From Chitinophaga sp. SYP-B3965 (GTDB taxonomy: Bacteria > Bacteroidota > Bacteroidia > Chitinophagales > Chitinophagaceae), in contig NZ_WJFD01000003.1 of NCBI RefSeq assembly GCF_009647655.1, positions 372,001 to 436,000 of the forward strand: a DNA stretch of 64,000 nucleotides, written 5' to 3'. This document shows, one piece after another, positions 43,960-51,669 of the stretch (position 1 is its first letter; every line of letters starts with the position of its first letter). Both the position numbers and the translations under genes were made by a program. The notes beneath the pieces were generated by a model that was not told the DNA's origin, did not search any database, and worked only from the letters and a program-made list of their open reading frames with translations.

Positions 43960-45468
43960 ATGAAAAGCACTATAATATTACTTGCCTGTGTTCTGATGAA
44001 CATTATAGCGTGTAAGAACATCGACGAGTTGCAGAAAGACCCGAACGCCATCACCAATCCACATCCCCAGCTAATTCTAACAGGATTATTGCTGGACATG
44101 CGCTCAAGCCCCTGGGGAGGAGATCAGCAGAACAACCAGTATATGGTGATCAATGAAGCTTATTACGGCAATCAGTCGTATGCATGGGGAGCAGGTAGTA
44201 CTGCAGGATATAATCAACTGAGGAATGTAGTGCGACTGGAAGCAGAAGCGGAGAAAAAAGGAGAAGAAGGCAAACCCTATCTTGCCCTGGCAAAGTTTTT
44301 CAAAGCTTACTTCTTCACGGAAATGACGGTGATGCTGGGTGAACTTCCTTTAGGAGAAGCACTAAAAGGCCCAACAGAAGGCATCTTCCAACCTAAATTC
44401 GATACGCAGGAAGCAATCTATAAACAATGTCTGCTATGGCTGGAAGAAGCCAATGCAGACATCACACCACTCGCAGAAAAAAAAGCAACCGTTGGCGGTG
44501 ATTTTTACTTCAAAGGTAACATGAAGAATTGGCAACTACTGATCAACTCTTATCGCTTAAGATTACTCATCAGCCTTAGCAAACGCGCTATCGATGCGCC
44601 CAATCTGAAAGTCAGGGAGCAGTTTGCAGAAATAGTCAACAATCCTGCAAAGTACCCACTGATCCTGGAGAATACAGACAATTTCAAACTGGTATACAAC
44701 AGCGCATCCCGCGATAACAATTATCCCTTATGGCCGGCAGATGGTGTGGTAGTTAAACGGGATCTGAGAAACCACATAGGTGATACTTACCTCAGCATTC
44801 TCTCTGCTACCAAAGATCCAAGAATATTCGTAGTGGCCACCCCCACGGATTCAGCAAAAAATTCCGGCGATCCTGGTTATGCGGCCCGCTTTACTTCCTT
44901 CCGTGGCGGTAAAACCGGAGAGTTACAAACAACACTTAAAGATCAGGCTGTTAACGGAAAATTATCCAATATCAACTTTGATTACTGGGTAAGCTCTCCT
45001 TCAGGAGTGCCATACATTATGTTCGGAGCCGCCGAAACCTCCTTTACCATTGCCGAAGCTATCAACAGAGGCTGGGTAGCCGGCGATGCGGCTGCCTATT
45101 ATAAGAAAGGTATCACACTCTCCATGAAAACCTATAGTATCAGTGATAATGATATAGCACAATACTTCCTCGCAGACCCCACAAATAATTATGCCGGGGA
45201 TAATGTAAATGGATTGAATCAAATCCTCAAACAGAAGTATGTGGCCTTCTTCCAGAATTCCGGCCGGGAGGCGTATTATAATTACCGGAGGACGGGAGTG
45301 CCTGCTTTTCATATCGGGCCTGCCAATGAGAATAATAACCAGATACCCGTGAGGTGGGCTTATCCTACATCAGAGTATACTACTAATGAAGTTAATCTTA
45401 AAGCATCATTGCAGCAGCAGTATAATGGTTCTGATACACGGAATGATGTTATGTGGCTGGTGAAATAA
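43960..45468 (+). CDS. SusD/RagB-like outer-membrane lipoprotein (SusD_2 type)
   Basis: This 502-residue lipoprotein has its lipid cysteine near residue 18 (MNIIAC). It follows the SusD-like_2 subgroup: IDELQKDPNAITNPHPQLIL, YLALAKFFKAYFFTEMTVMLGELPLGEAL, the helix pair ending in YRLRLLISLSKRA and the C-terminal AEAINRGW ... FFQNSGREAYYNYRRTGVPAF. This subgroup often binds peptides or other non-starch ligands. It is 18 bp after SusC and ends at a strong terminator. Confidence 0.94.
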   Translation: MKSTIILLACVLMNIIACKNIDELQKDPNAITNPHPQLILTGLLLDMRSSPWGGDQQNNQYMVINEAYYGNQSYAWGAGSTAGYNQLRNVVRLEAEAEKKGEEGKPYLALAKFFKAYFFTEMTVMLGELPLGEALKGPTEGIFQPKFDTQEAIYKQCLLWLEEANADITPLAEKKATVGGDFYFKGNMKNWQLLINSYRLRLLISLSKRAIDAPNLKVREQFAEIVNNPAKYPLILENTDNFKLVYNSASRDNNYPLWPADGVVVKRDLRNHIGDTYLSILSATKDPRIFVVATPTDSAKNSGDPGYAARFTSFRGGKTGELQTTLKDQAVNGKLSNINFDYWVSSPSGVPYIMFGAAETSFTIAEAINRGWVAGDAAAYYKKGITLSMKTYSISDNDIAQYFLADPTNNYAGDNVNGLNQILKQKYVAFFQNSGREAYYNYRRTGVPAFHIGPANENNNQIPVRWAYPTSEYTTNEVNLKASLQQQYNGSDTRNDVMWLVK

Positions 45469-45505
45469 CTGCCTGGATTTTTTTGGATGCAAGGCCCAAA
45501 AGATA

Positions 45506-45539
45506 AAAAAGCGAAGAGAAATAATTCTCTTCGCTTTTT
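45506..45539 (+). terminator. Rho-independent terminator after SusD
   Basis: Perfect 15-bp stem AAAAAGCGAAGAGAA / TTCTCTTCGCTTTTT with an ATAA loop. It closes the SusC/SusD transcript 37 bp after the stop codon. Confidence 0.92.
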
Positions 45540-45563
45540 GCGTGAAAACAGCCTTCCATTAGC

Positions 45564-45594
45564 TTTGGAATGTAACTGGTAATTTCTATCTTTA
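45564..45594 (+). promoter_or_regulatory. Bacteroidota promoter TTTG-N19-TATCTTTA
   Basis: TTTG (45564-45567), a 19-nt spacer and TATCTTTA (45587-45594, one mismatch to TAnnTTTG). It ends eight bases before the ATG at 45603, so the predicted transcript would have almost no leader. Confidence 0.6.
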
Positions 45595-45602
45595 TTGATC
45601 AT

Positions 45603-46160
45603 ATGATCTATACTTTAATTGGACTTGTTGTTTTGGGTGGGCTTATTTTTTATATAAGTTACAAACAACGCGCTAAGCAGACAGAAAATAAACCATCTGA
45701 CAGCCCTTACCTGGATTTAAGGAAGATGGCTTTTAATGTTACACCTGAGCAACTGGAACTTTCAATCCCTTCAGGCGAAACCAAAGTATTCGGTGTTATC
45801 ATGGATTGGGATTTGGGTGAAGGTACTATGTCACTTATTTCTTATGAAACTGGTGATGCAAGCATCTATTTCAGCAGTGGTGGAGGTGTTATTGGTGGAG
45901 GGAAACATGAAAATGTAAATAAAGCATCAAAAGAATTTGTATCAAAGGCACAAAATTACCTTGGAAAATCCCTGAGAACTGAAATACTTCCTTTACCAGA
46001 CAAAAATTGTGTAAGATTCTATTTTTTAACAAACAAGGGGAAATTTGTTGCTCAGGAAACAATGAGTAACATAGAAAATAATTCATCCGAATGGACCCTC
46101 TTTTTTGAAGAGGCTAATAATGTGATTACTGAATTGAGGCTTACAACTGAGAAAAAATAA
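45603..46160 (+). CDS. Membrane-anchored protein of unknown function
   Basis: The 185-residue protein has an N-terminal transmembrane anchor (about 2-20, IYTLIGLVVLGGLIFYISY) followed by basic residues. A soluble domain follows (about 38-183), with beta strands KVFGVIMDWDLGEGTMSLIS, a glycine-rich turn SSGGGVIGGGKHENV and helix KASKEFVSKAQNYLGKSL. I do not recognise the family. The anchor supports this start over the next Met (residue 42). Lower GC than its neighbours hints at a different history. It is 18 bp upstream of the acyltransferase. Confidence 0.75.
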   Translation: MIYTLIGLVVLGGLIFYISYKQRAKQTENKPSDSPYLDLRKMAFNVTPEQLELSIPSGETKVFGVIMDWDLGEGTMSLISYETGDASIYFSSGGGVIGGGKHENVNKASKEFVSKAQNYLGKSLRTEILPLPDKNCVRFYFLTNKGKFVAQETMSNIENNSSEWTLFFEEANNVITELRLTTEKK

Positions 46161-46178
46161 AGCAGGACATACATTAAA

Positions 46179-47270
46179 ATGGATACAAACAAACCCACCG
46201 CGGCAATTCTGCAAACAAAACAGCATTTCAATATTCTGGATGGATTGAGGGGCATTGCCGCCCTGGCCGTTGTAGTGTTTCATTTTATGGAATGGGCTTA
46301 CACCGATTTCAGCAAGAATTTTATCGCACATGGTTTTTTAGCCGTCGATTTCTTTTTCTGCCTTTCGGGGTTTGTGATCGGATACGCCTATGACGATCGT
46401 ATAGCAAAAATGGGTGTTCTCGAGTTTTTTAAATCGAGGCTCATCAGGCTGCACCCACTGATCATAGCAGGATCAGTATTAGGCCTGCTCGCATTTTTAT
46501 TCGATCCATTCGGCGGCCATCCCGAATTGTACAACGCCGCTGAGATCATCGTGGCATTTTTGTGCTCATTACTACTAATTCCTTTGCCTGTCGTAGCCGA
46601 CCGTGGATTCAACCTGTTCAGCTTTAATGCACCGTCGTGGTCATTGTTTTGGGAATATATCGCCAACATCGTTTACGCGCTTGTGCTTTCTAAGATCAAA
46701 CGAGGCTTCCTGATACTGTTAACCATCATCTCAGCAGTAGCGATTTGCTTTGTAGCTTACCGTTCCGGCAATTTATTAGGCGGTTGGAGCGGCCCAACCT
46801 TTTGGGACGGGAGCGCCCGGATATCGTATTCCTTTTTAGCAGGACTACTTATTTACCGTTCCAACTGGATCATCAAAAACAAGCTGGGATTTATCGGCAT
46901 AGCCATGCTATTGTGCCTTGCCTTTATAATGCCATTTTCAGAATGGAATTGGTTAACCGAACCTTTGGTAGTATTGTTTTACTTTCCTTTGATAATAGCT
47001 TTGGGCGCAGGGGCTACGTTAGCACCTCGTTTACAAAAGATCTGCATATTTTCAGGAAAGATCTCTTACCCATTGTACATGACGCATTATGCCGTATTAT
47101 GGATGTTCGGAAATTATTACACCAGTCATAAGCCGGATACAATGCAACTGACGCTCATCATTATAGCAGGGCTAATCCTGCTGGTTGGAGCAGCCTACCT
47201 CGTAATGGTAGTTTATGATATCCCTGTAAGGAAATATCTAAGTGAAAGACGCGTCAGAAAAAATAAATAA
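46179..47270 (+). CDS. Acyltransferase family 3 membrane protein
   Basis: The 363-residue integral membrane protein has about ten transmembrane helices and Acyl_transf_3 motifs: ILDGLRGIAALAVVVFHF with the conserved His, HGFLAVDFFFCLSGFVIGY, FKSRLIRLHPLIIAG and YPLYMTHYAVLWMFG. These proteins O-acetylate or otherwise acylate exopolysaccharides, O-antigens or other envelope glycans. It is followed after five bases by an exported GH130, which suggests shared transcription. Confidence 0.92.
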   Translation: MDTNKPTAAILQTKQHFNILDGLRGIAALAVVVFHFMEWAYTDFSKNFIAHGFLAVDFFFCLSGFVIGYAYDDRIAKMGVLEFFKSRLIRLHPLIIAGSVLGLLAFLFDPFGGHPELYNAAEIIVAFLCSLLLIPLPVVADRGFNLFSFNAPSWSLFWEYIANIVYALVLSKIKRGFLILLTIISAVAICFVAYRSGNLLGGWSGPTFWDGSARISYSFLAGLLIYRSNWIIKNKLGFIGIAMLLCLAFIMPFSEWNWLTEPLVVLFYFPLIIALGAGATLAPRLQKICIFSGKISYPLYMTHYAVLWMFGNYYTSHKPDTMQLTLIIIAGLILLVGAAYLVMVVYDIPVRKYLSERRVRKNK

Positions 47271-47275
47271 GCCCT

Positions 47276-48439
47276 ATGATCAACAAGTATTTTCTTCCCT
47301 TAAGCCTGGTATTTATACTCTCTACGAGTATAAATACTTCAGCACAAAATAAAAACATACTCCCCGGTTGGGCGCTGGGCGGCTTTGTCAGGCCGGAAGG
47401 TGTAAATCCTGTCATCTCAGTAGACTCAAACACAACATTCCTGGACCCAATGACCAATACCAAAATTCATTGGGAGGATAATGATACCTTCAACCCGGCA
47501 GCTGCAGTCAAGGATGGAAAAATCATTGTCCTCTACCGGTCTGAAGATAAAACCGGGATAAAAATTGGTAGCCGTACCTCAAGGCTGGGTTATGCCATTA
47601 GTCCGGACGGACTGCATTTTACCCGCAAAACAGCACCTGTTCTTTACCCTGCTAACGATGATCAAAAAGAATATGAATGGCCGGGAGGATGTGAAGATCC
47701 TCGTATAGCAGTAACCGAAGATGGCACTTACGTCATGTTATATACGCAATGGAATAGGAAAGTACCCAGGTTAGGAGCAGCCACATCAAAGGACCTGCAG
47801 CATTGGACAAAACATGGCCCAATATTTCAAGACGCCCATGAAGGGAAATTTCTTAACGTGGCTACAAAGTCAGCATCCATCTTAACACAGGTTAAAAAAG
47901 GCAGGCAGGTTATTGTTAAACTGAATGGTAAATATTTTATGTACTGGGGCGAAAGACATGTATATGCTGCAACCTCAACAAATCTGGTTGACTGGACGCC
48001 ATTAGTGGACGAACAGGGAGCATTACTGAAACTGGCCTCACCACGAAAAGGCTTTTTCGACAGCGATATGACGGAATGCGGCCCACCAGCTGTAATGACC
48101 AAAGAAGGGATCGTTCTGCTTTATAATGGCAGAAACCATGCTGGCGACAGAGGCGATAAACGATATAATGGAGGCGCATATTGCGCTGGGCAAATGCTGT
48201 TTGACAAAACCGATCCTACCAAATTGCTGGCCCGCCTCGACGTCCCCTTTTTCAGACCGATGGAATCGTTCGAAAAAAGTGGGCAATATGGAAACGGTAC
48301 CGTATTTATAGAAGGCATGGCATGGTTTAAGAAAAAATGGTATCTCTATTATGGTTGCGCTGATTCAAGAGTGGGTGTGGCGATATATGATCCGGCCAAA
48401 CCCATTGATGCCGATCCGATTAGCGACATCAAACCATAA
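47276..48439 (+). CDS. Exported GH130-family glycosidase
   Basis: This 387-residue protein has a signal peptide (about 1-24, ending NTSAQ) and a five-bladed beta-propeller with GH130 motifs: FNPAAAVKDGKIIVLYRSEDK, RLGYAISPDGLHFTR, WPGGCEDPRIAVTEDGTYVM, DMTECGPPAVMTKEGIVLLY and FEKSGQYGNGTVFIEGMAWF cut across strands. GH130 includes mannoside phosphorylases and beta-1,2-mannosidases. Export outside the cytosol, where phosphate is limited, favours a hydrolase. It is convergent with the serine hydrolase gene, three bases away. Confidence 0.85.
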   Translation: MINKYFLPLSLVFILSTSINTSAQNKNILPGWALGGFVRPEGVNPVISVDSNTTFLDPMTNTKIHWEDNDTFNPAAAVKDGKIIVLYRSEDKTGIKIGSRTSRLGYAISPDGLHFTRKTAPVLYPANDDQKEYEWPGGCEDPRIAVTEDGTYVMLYTQWNRKVPRLGAATSKDLQHWTKHGPIFQDAHEGKFLNVATKSASILTQVKKGRQVIVKLNGKYFMYWGERHVYAATSTNLVDWTPLVDEQGALLKLASPRKGFFDSDMTECGPPAVMTKEGIVLLYNGRNHAGDRGDKRYNGGAYCAGQMLFDKTDPTKLLARLDVPFFRPMESFEKSGQYGNGTVFIEGMAWFKKKWYLYYGCADSRVGVAIYDPAKPIDADPISDIKP

Positions 48440-48442
48440 AGA

Positions 48443-50047
48443 TCATTTATTAAAAACTGCAGGTAAGATAAGATCTTCCATCATTCGATCTGCCTGCCTA
48501 TGTGCATAGGCCATGCCATATGCAGTTGCTGTTAGCACCACAACGAGAGGATGATCTTTAAAGATGAAGATCTTGTTACCACCATTTCCGGAACAGTAAT
48601 ACACTTCATAAAGTTTGCCATTCACACGGTAAGTCTTGTTCCAGAACAGATATCCGTAAAACTCGCCAGGCCGTCCGGTTATGGGTAGTTGATGTGAGAG
48701 GCTTTCACTCACCCATTTTTCCGGGAGGAGCTGTTGTTCGTTCCATTTGCCTTTGTTGGCGTACAGTTGCCCGAATTTTGCGTAGTCCAGTGAATTCATG
48801 CGGATGCCGCCAGCTGTATTTGCTACGCCTTGTGGTGTATAACTCCAACGGTAGTTGATAATATGCAGCGGTTTAAAAAAATGGTCTGCAGCATACTTTT
48901 CCAGCCCTCCGGGAATTATCTTGTCAAGTGTACTGCCCAGCAGCATCACACCGGCTGTAAAATAATGCCACTGTTTCTGATAGCGTACGGTATCCAGCGG
49001 CAGGTCCATTGTAAACTTCACCCAATTATCCGTCGGGTACATGTTTTCTTCATTACCAGGAGAGTCTGGATCATTATCATCGCCGGCGAACCGGGAACTC
49101 ATTGTTAGCAATTCCTTAAGTGTTACCCGTGCTTTTTCCGGAGAGTAATGCTTATAGTTCTCCAGTTGATAGAATTCTCCGAGTGTTTGCTGCGGGGATT
49201 GCAAATAACCATCGCGAATAGCGAGGCCGGAAAGTGCCGATGTAAAGGTTTTTCCTACAGAGCGCGTGTTATGAAGACTATCACGCGAGGAACCATTGAA
49301 ATATTCTTCAAAAAGGATCTTACCATTTTTCAATGCTACCACGCTGGTCACATGCCTGAAAACATCAGCTTCTATATATGCCCGTAAAGTTTTTATCTTA
49401 TCCTTATCGAAGCTATCAGGAGATGCAACAAGATCATAATAAGGCCTGACAGGAGATAATTTTATAGTTGATAATCTAACCTCTGGCTTACGCTTTACCA
49501 AAAGTGCCAGTTGTCCTTCAGCGATTATTTCACCGGTGATCAGACCGGGGCTTTTAACGTAAGGGCGTAAAATAATCTGGAGATGATGCGATCCATCCGT
49601 CAGTACGCTGTCACCACCATTATACATAAATCTGTTCCAGGCCGACTGGCTCCACGATCTGCCCTCATGTTCATTGTCGATAAGTGGTTTCGTCCATATT
49701 GTATCTGCTTGCTGCTGTGCAGCAAGGGGGGCGCCGGGTAACAATTCGGTTTGATAGATCAGCTTTCCATCAACTAAAAATGAGAACTGGTAATTTCCGA
49801 CTTTAGCAAGCGAATCCCGATAGATGGAGGGAGCCAGCTCACTCAGATAATCAGTTAGCGGTTTTGACAGCGAAACGGTGAGGTACAGGTTTGTCTTGTT
49901 GGACAACGTTAGCTGTTGTATTCCTTGTTCCTTTATCAGCGCATCCTGGCTGAAAAATATCTTGCCGGAAGGACGTTGTGCTGATGTAGCTAAAGCTATT
50001 GCAAGAACAGCAACCAATAGGGAAATTCGTAATGAACATTGGAACAT
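48443..50047 (-). CDS. Exported serine hydrolase, beta-lactamase (class C/PBP4-like) family
   Basis: The 534-residue protein has a signal peptide (about 1-24, ending ATSAQ), a beta-rich N-terminal region (about 25-210) and a beta-lactamase-type domain (about 225-530). Motif SxxK is in RSVGKTFTSALSG, and YxW-type YRWSYTP holds the second motif; GNGGNKIFIF lies near the end in place of KTG. Family members are esterases, D-aminopeptidases or carboxypeptidases, not necessarily antibiotic-degrading. The N-terminal region is not a domain I recognise. Confidence 0.85.
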   Translation of the reverse strand: MFQCSLRISLLVAVLAIALATSAQRPSGKIFFSQDALIKEQGIQQLTLSNKTNLYLTVSLSKPLTDYLSELAPSIYRDSLAKVGNYQFSFLVDGKLIYQTELLPGAPLAAQQQADTIWTKPLIDNEHEGRSWSQSAWNRFMYNGGDSVLTDGSHHLQIILRPYVKSPGLITGEIIAEGQLALLVKRKPEVRLSTIKLSPVRPYYDLVASPDSFDKDKIKTLRAYIEADVFRHVTSVVALKNGKILFEEYFNGSSRDSLHNTRSVGKTFTSALSGLAIRDGYLQSPQQTLGEFYQLENYKHYSPEKARVTLKELLTMSSRFAGDDNDPDSPGNEENMYPTDNWVKFTMDLPLDTVRYQKQWHYFTAGVMLLGSTLDKIIPGGLEKYAADHFFKPLHIINYRWSYTPQGVANTAGGIRMNSLDYAKFGQLYANKGKWNEQQLLPEKWVSESLSHQLPITGRPGEFYGYLFWNKTYRVNGKLYEVYYCSGNGGNKIFIFKDHPLVVVLTATAYGMAYAHRQADRMMEDLILPAVFNK

Positions 50048-50097
50048 GACACGTCATGAATTTAATCCAATATAAGATATTATACTGATATTATTCT

Positions 50098-50667
50098 TTA
50101 TCTCTCCACCGTGTAATTCAGTTCAGTTACCCCGGAAGCAAACTGTCTGGTAGTCAATAGTTTTAGTTTTATTTTGTCTTTGATGCCTGCAAACAAGGGA
50201 ATACCCTGCCCAAGAATAATTGGATTAACAAATAGCCAGTAGCCATCAATTAAGTTCAGTTGCATAAGTGAATGTGTTGCTGTCGGGCTGCCAAAAAGCA
50301 AGATGTCTTCACCTTCCTGTTGTCTTATTTCATTTATGCTGTCCGAAAGGTTGTCGCTTATAATTGTTGTGTTATCCAAACCCTCAGCTTCCATCGTTTT
50401 TGATAAAACAACTTTGTGAACCTCTTTATACCACTTTGAATGTTCAATGTCGTGTTGGCTCGCTGTCGGCTTGTCTGCTGCGGTAGGCCAGTAACTCTCC
50501 ATCATCTGATAAGTTACCCGTCCATATAATGCAGTGTCGCCTTCGCCTATCCGTTTACCAACGTGGTCAAAAATTTCCTCATCTACTTTAATCCAATCCA
50601 TTTCTCCGTTTGGCCCTGCTACATACCCGTCAAGCGATATGTGCATAAATGAAATGATCTTTCTCAT
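50098..50667 (-). CDS. Dihydrofolate-reductase-fold protein (RibD C-terminal family)
   Basis: This 189-residue protein has MRKIISFMHISLDGYVAGPNGEMDW, ALYGRVTYQMMESYWP, the NADP-binding-like ILLFGSPTATHSLMQLNLID and C-terminal GIPLFAGIKDKIKLKLL. These match the RibD_C/DHFR-like family of uncharacterised reductases found next to SRPBCC and ArsR genes. It lies 9 bp after the SRPBCC gene and ends the operon. Confidence 0.92.
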   Translation of the reverse strand: MRKIISFMHISLDGYVAGPNGEMDWIKVDEEIFDHVGKRIGEGDTALYGRVTYQMMESYWPTAADKPTASQHDIEHSKWYKEVHKVVLSKTMEAEGLDNTTIISDNLSDSINEIRQQEGEDILLFGSPTATHSLMQLNLIDGYWLFVNPIILGQGIPLFAGIKDKIKLKLLTTRQFASGVTELNYTVER

Positions 50668-50676
50668 AAAATTATT

Positions 50677-51153
50677 TTATTCGTTAATTAATATATTGAG
50701 GTACTCCCCAAGGCGGTTTAAAGTCTGTTTGCCACCTTCGATAGCATTTACCTTTCTGTTTAATTCATCAATAATTTCTTTTGACTTAAATACTGACTTC
50801 ATTGTCAATAATGTTTTCCCTTCAGCCTCTTCAAATGAAACAGAAACAATGAAGTTATAATCTTCGTTTTCTGCGCCAGAGTGTTTATAAGATAACAGGG
50901 AAGGCTTTTTCACTTCTACATACTCAATTTTATTATCCCAATCCCGTCCCATACCATGCATGATAAAATCCCAGATCTTACCTGGTTCTACAGTCATTGA
51001 TTTAGTAGTTAGCGAAAAACCGTTTGGTCCCCACCATTCTTTTATATGTGCCGGGTTGGTCCATACTTCCCAAACCAGATCTCTTGGAGCATCCAGAAGT
51101 CTTGTATGTATAAGAATGTTCCCTTCTTGTTTGAATGTATTGTAGTTTTCCAT
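50677..51153 (-). CDS. SRPBCC / AHSA1-like domain protein
   Basis: From the Met at 51153 the product has 158 residues; a longer frame would run into the ArsR gene. START-like motifs are HTRLLDAPRDLVWEVWTNPA, HIKEWWGPNGFSLTTKSM, KIWDFIMHGMGRDWDN and SFEEAEGKTLLTM. AHSA1-like bacterial proteins bind small hydrophobic ligands. It starts 4 bp after the ArsR stop, so the two are coupled. Confidence 0.92.
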   Translation of the reverse strand: MENYNTFKQEGNILIHTRLLDAPRDLVWEVWTNPAHIKEWWGPNGFSLTTKSMTVEPGKIWDFIMHGMGRDWDNKIEYVEVKKPSLLSYKHSGAENEDYNFIVSVSFEEAEGKTLLTMKSVFKSKEIIDELNRKVNAIEGGKQTLNRLGEYLNILINE

Positions 51154-51157
51154 CTTT

Positions 51158-51484
51158 CTATTTTTTCTTTTTTTGAATTTTTGCCAGATAGCCTTCCAAT
51201 GAATCAAGTTTTTTGTCCCAATATTTCCGGTATTGATCTACCCAGGCCGTTACTTCATTTAATTTTTCGAGTTTCGCTTCACAATATCTTTCCCGGCCTT
51301 GCTGCTTGATTATAATAAGGCCACAATCGTTAAGGAATTGTATATGTAATGAAACTGCCTGCCGGGTTATATCAAACTCTTTGGCAATGGCATTCACATT
51401 GAGTGATTGCCCAGCCAGCATGCCTATAATTTGCCTGCGGGTTGGATCTGCTATCGCCTGAAAAATGTCTCTTGTTTGTGCCAT
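51158..51484 (-). CDS. ArsR family winged-HTH regulator
   Basis: From the Met at 51484 the product has 108 residues: a winged helix with FQAIADPTRRQIIGMLAGQS, VNAIAKEFDITRQAVSLHIQ and CGLIIIKQQGRERYCEAK. An upstream Met at 51610 would place the start before the operator. No metal-binding cysteine motif is seen, which fits the non-metal ArsR group next to SRPBCC genes. It probably represses its own operon through the inverted repeats at 51487-51534. Confidence 0.92.
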   Translation of the reverse strand: MAQTRDIFQAIADPTRRQIIGMLAGQSLNVNAIAKEFDITRQAVSLHIQFLNDCGLIIIKQQGRERYCEAKLEKLNEVTAWVDQYRKYWDKKLDSLEGYLAKIQKKKK

Positions 51485-51486
51485 AA

Positions 51487-51534
51487 TGCGCAAGTTATTC
51501 CTTGCAAATATATGCGCAAGGTTTGACTTGCGCA
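51487..51534. promoter_or_regulatory. ArsR operator: two inverted repeats with N6 spacers
   Basis: TGCGCAAG-N6-CTTGCGCA (51513-51534) is a perfect 8-bp inverted repeat. A second copy, TGCGCAAG-N6-CTTGCA (51487-51506), is imperfect. Both lie directly before the ArsR ATG (51482-51484), where binding would block the regulator operon. Confidence 0.8.
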
Positions 51535-51608
51535 AATATTCGCTGATATTTTTGTTGGAGAGGGGAAAAGGCAAGGTCATTTTATCCATTATTAAACAGG
51601 TATAATCC

Positions 51609-51640
51609 ATTGCACAGTATGGTAATACAGGGTATTTTTG
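51609..51640 (+). promoter_or_regulatory. Bacteroidota promoter ATTG-N20-TATTTTTG
   Basis: ATTG (51609-51612) and the exact TAnnTTTG box TATTTTTG (51633-51640) are 20 nt apart, the preferred spacing. The box ends 29 bp upstream of the GH95 start. Confidence 0.75.
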
Positions 51641-51669
51641 AGTTCCATCATATAAACTGAACCAGGTCT

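Noticed and set aside
48443..50047. Serine hydrolase as an antibiotic beta-lactamase
   Set aside because: Only the general fold motifs are present, with a large unknown N-terminal region; resistance cannot be inferred.
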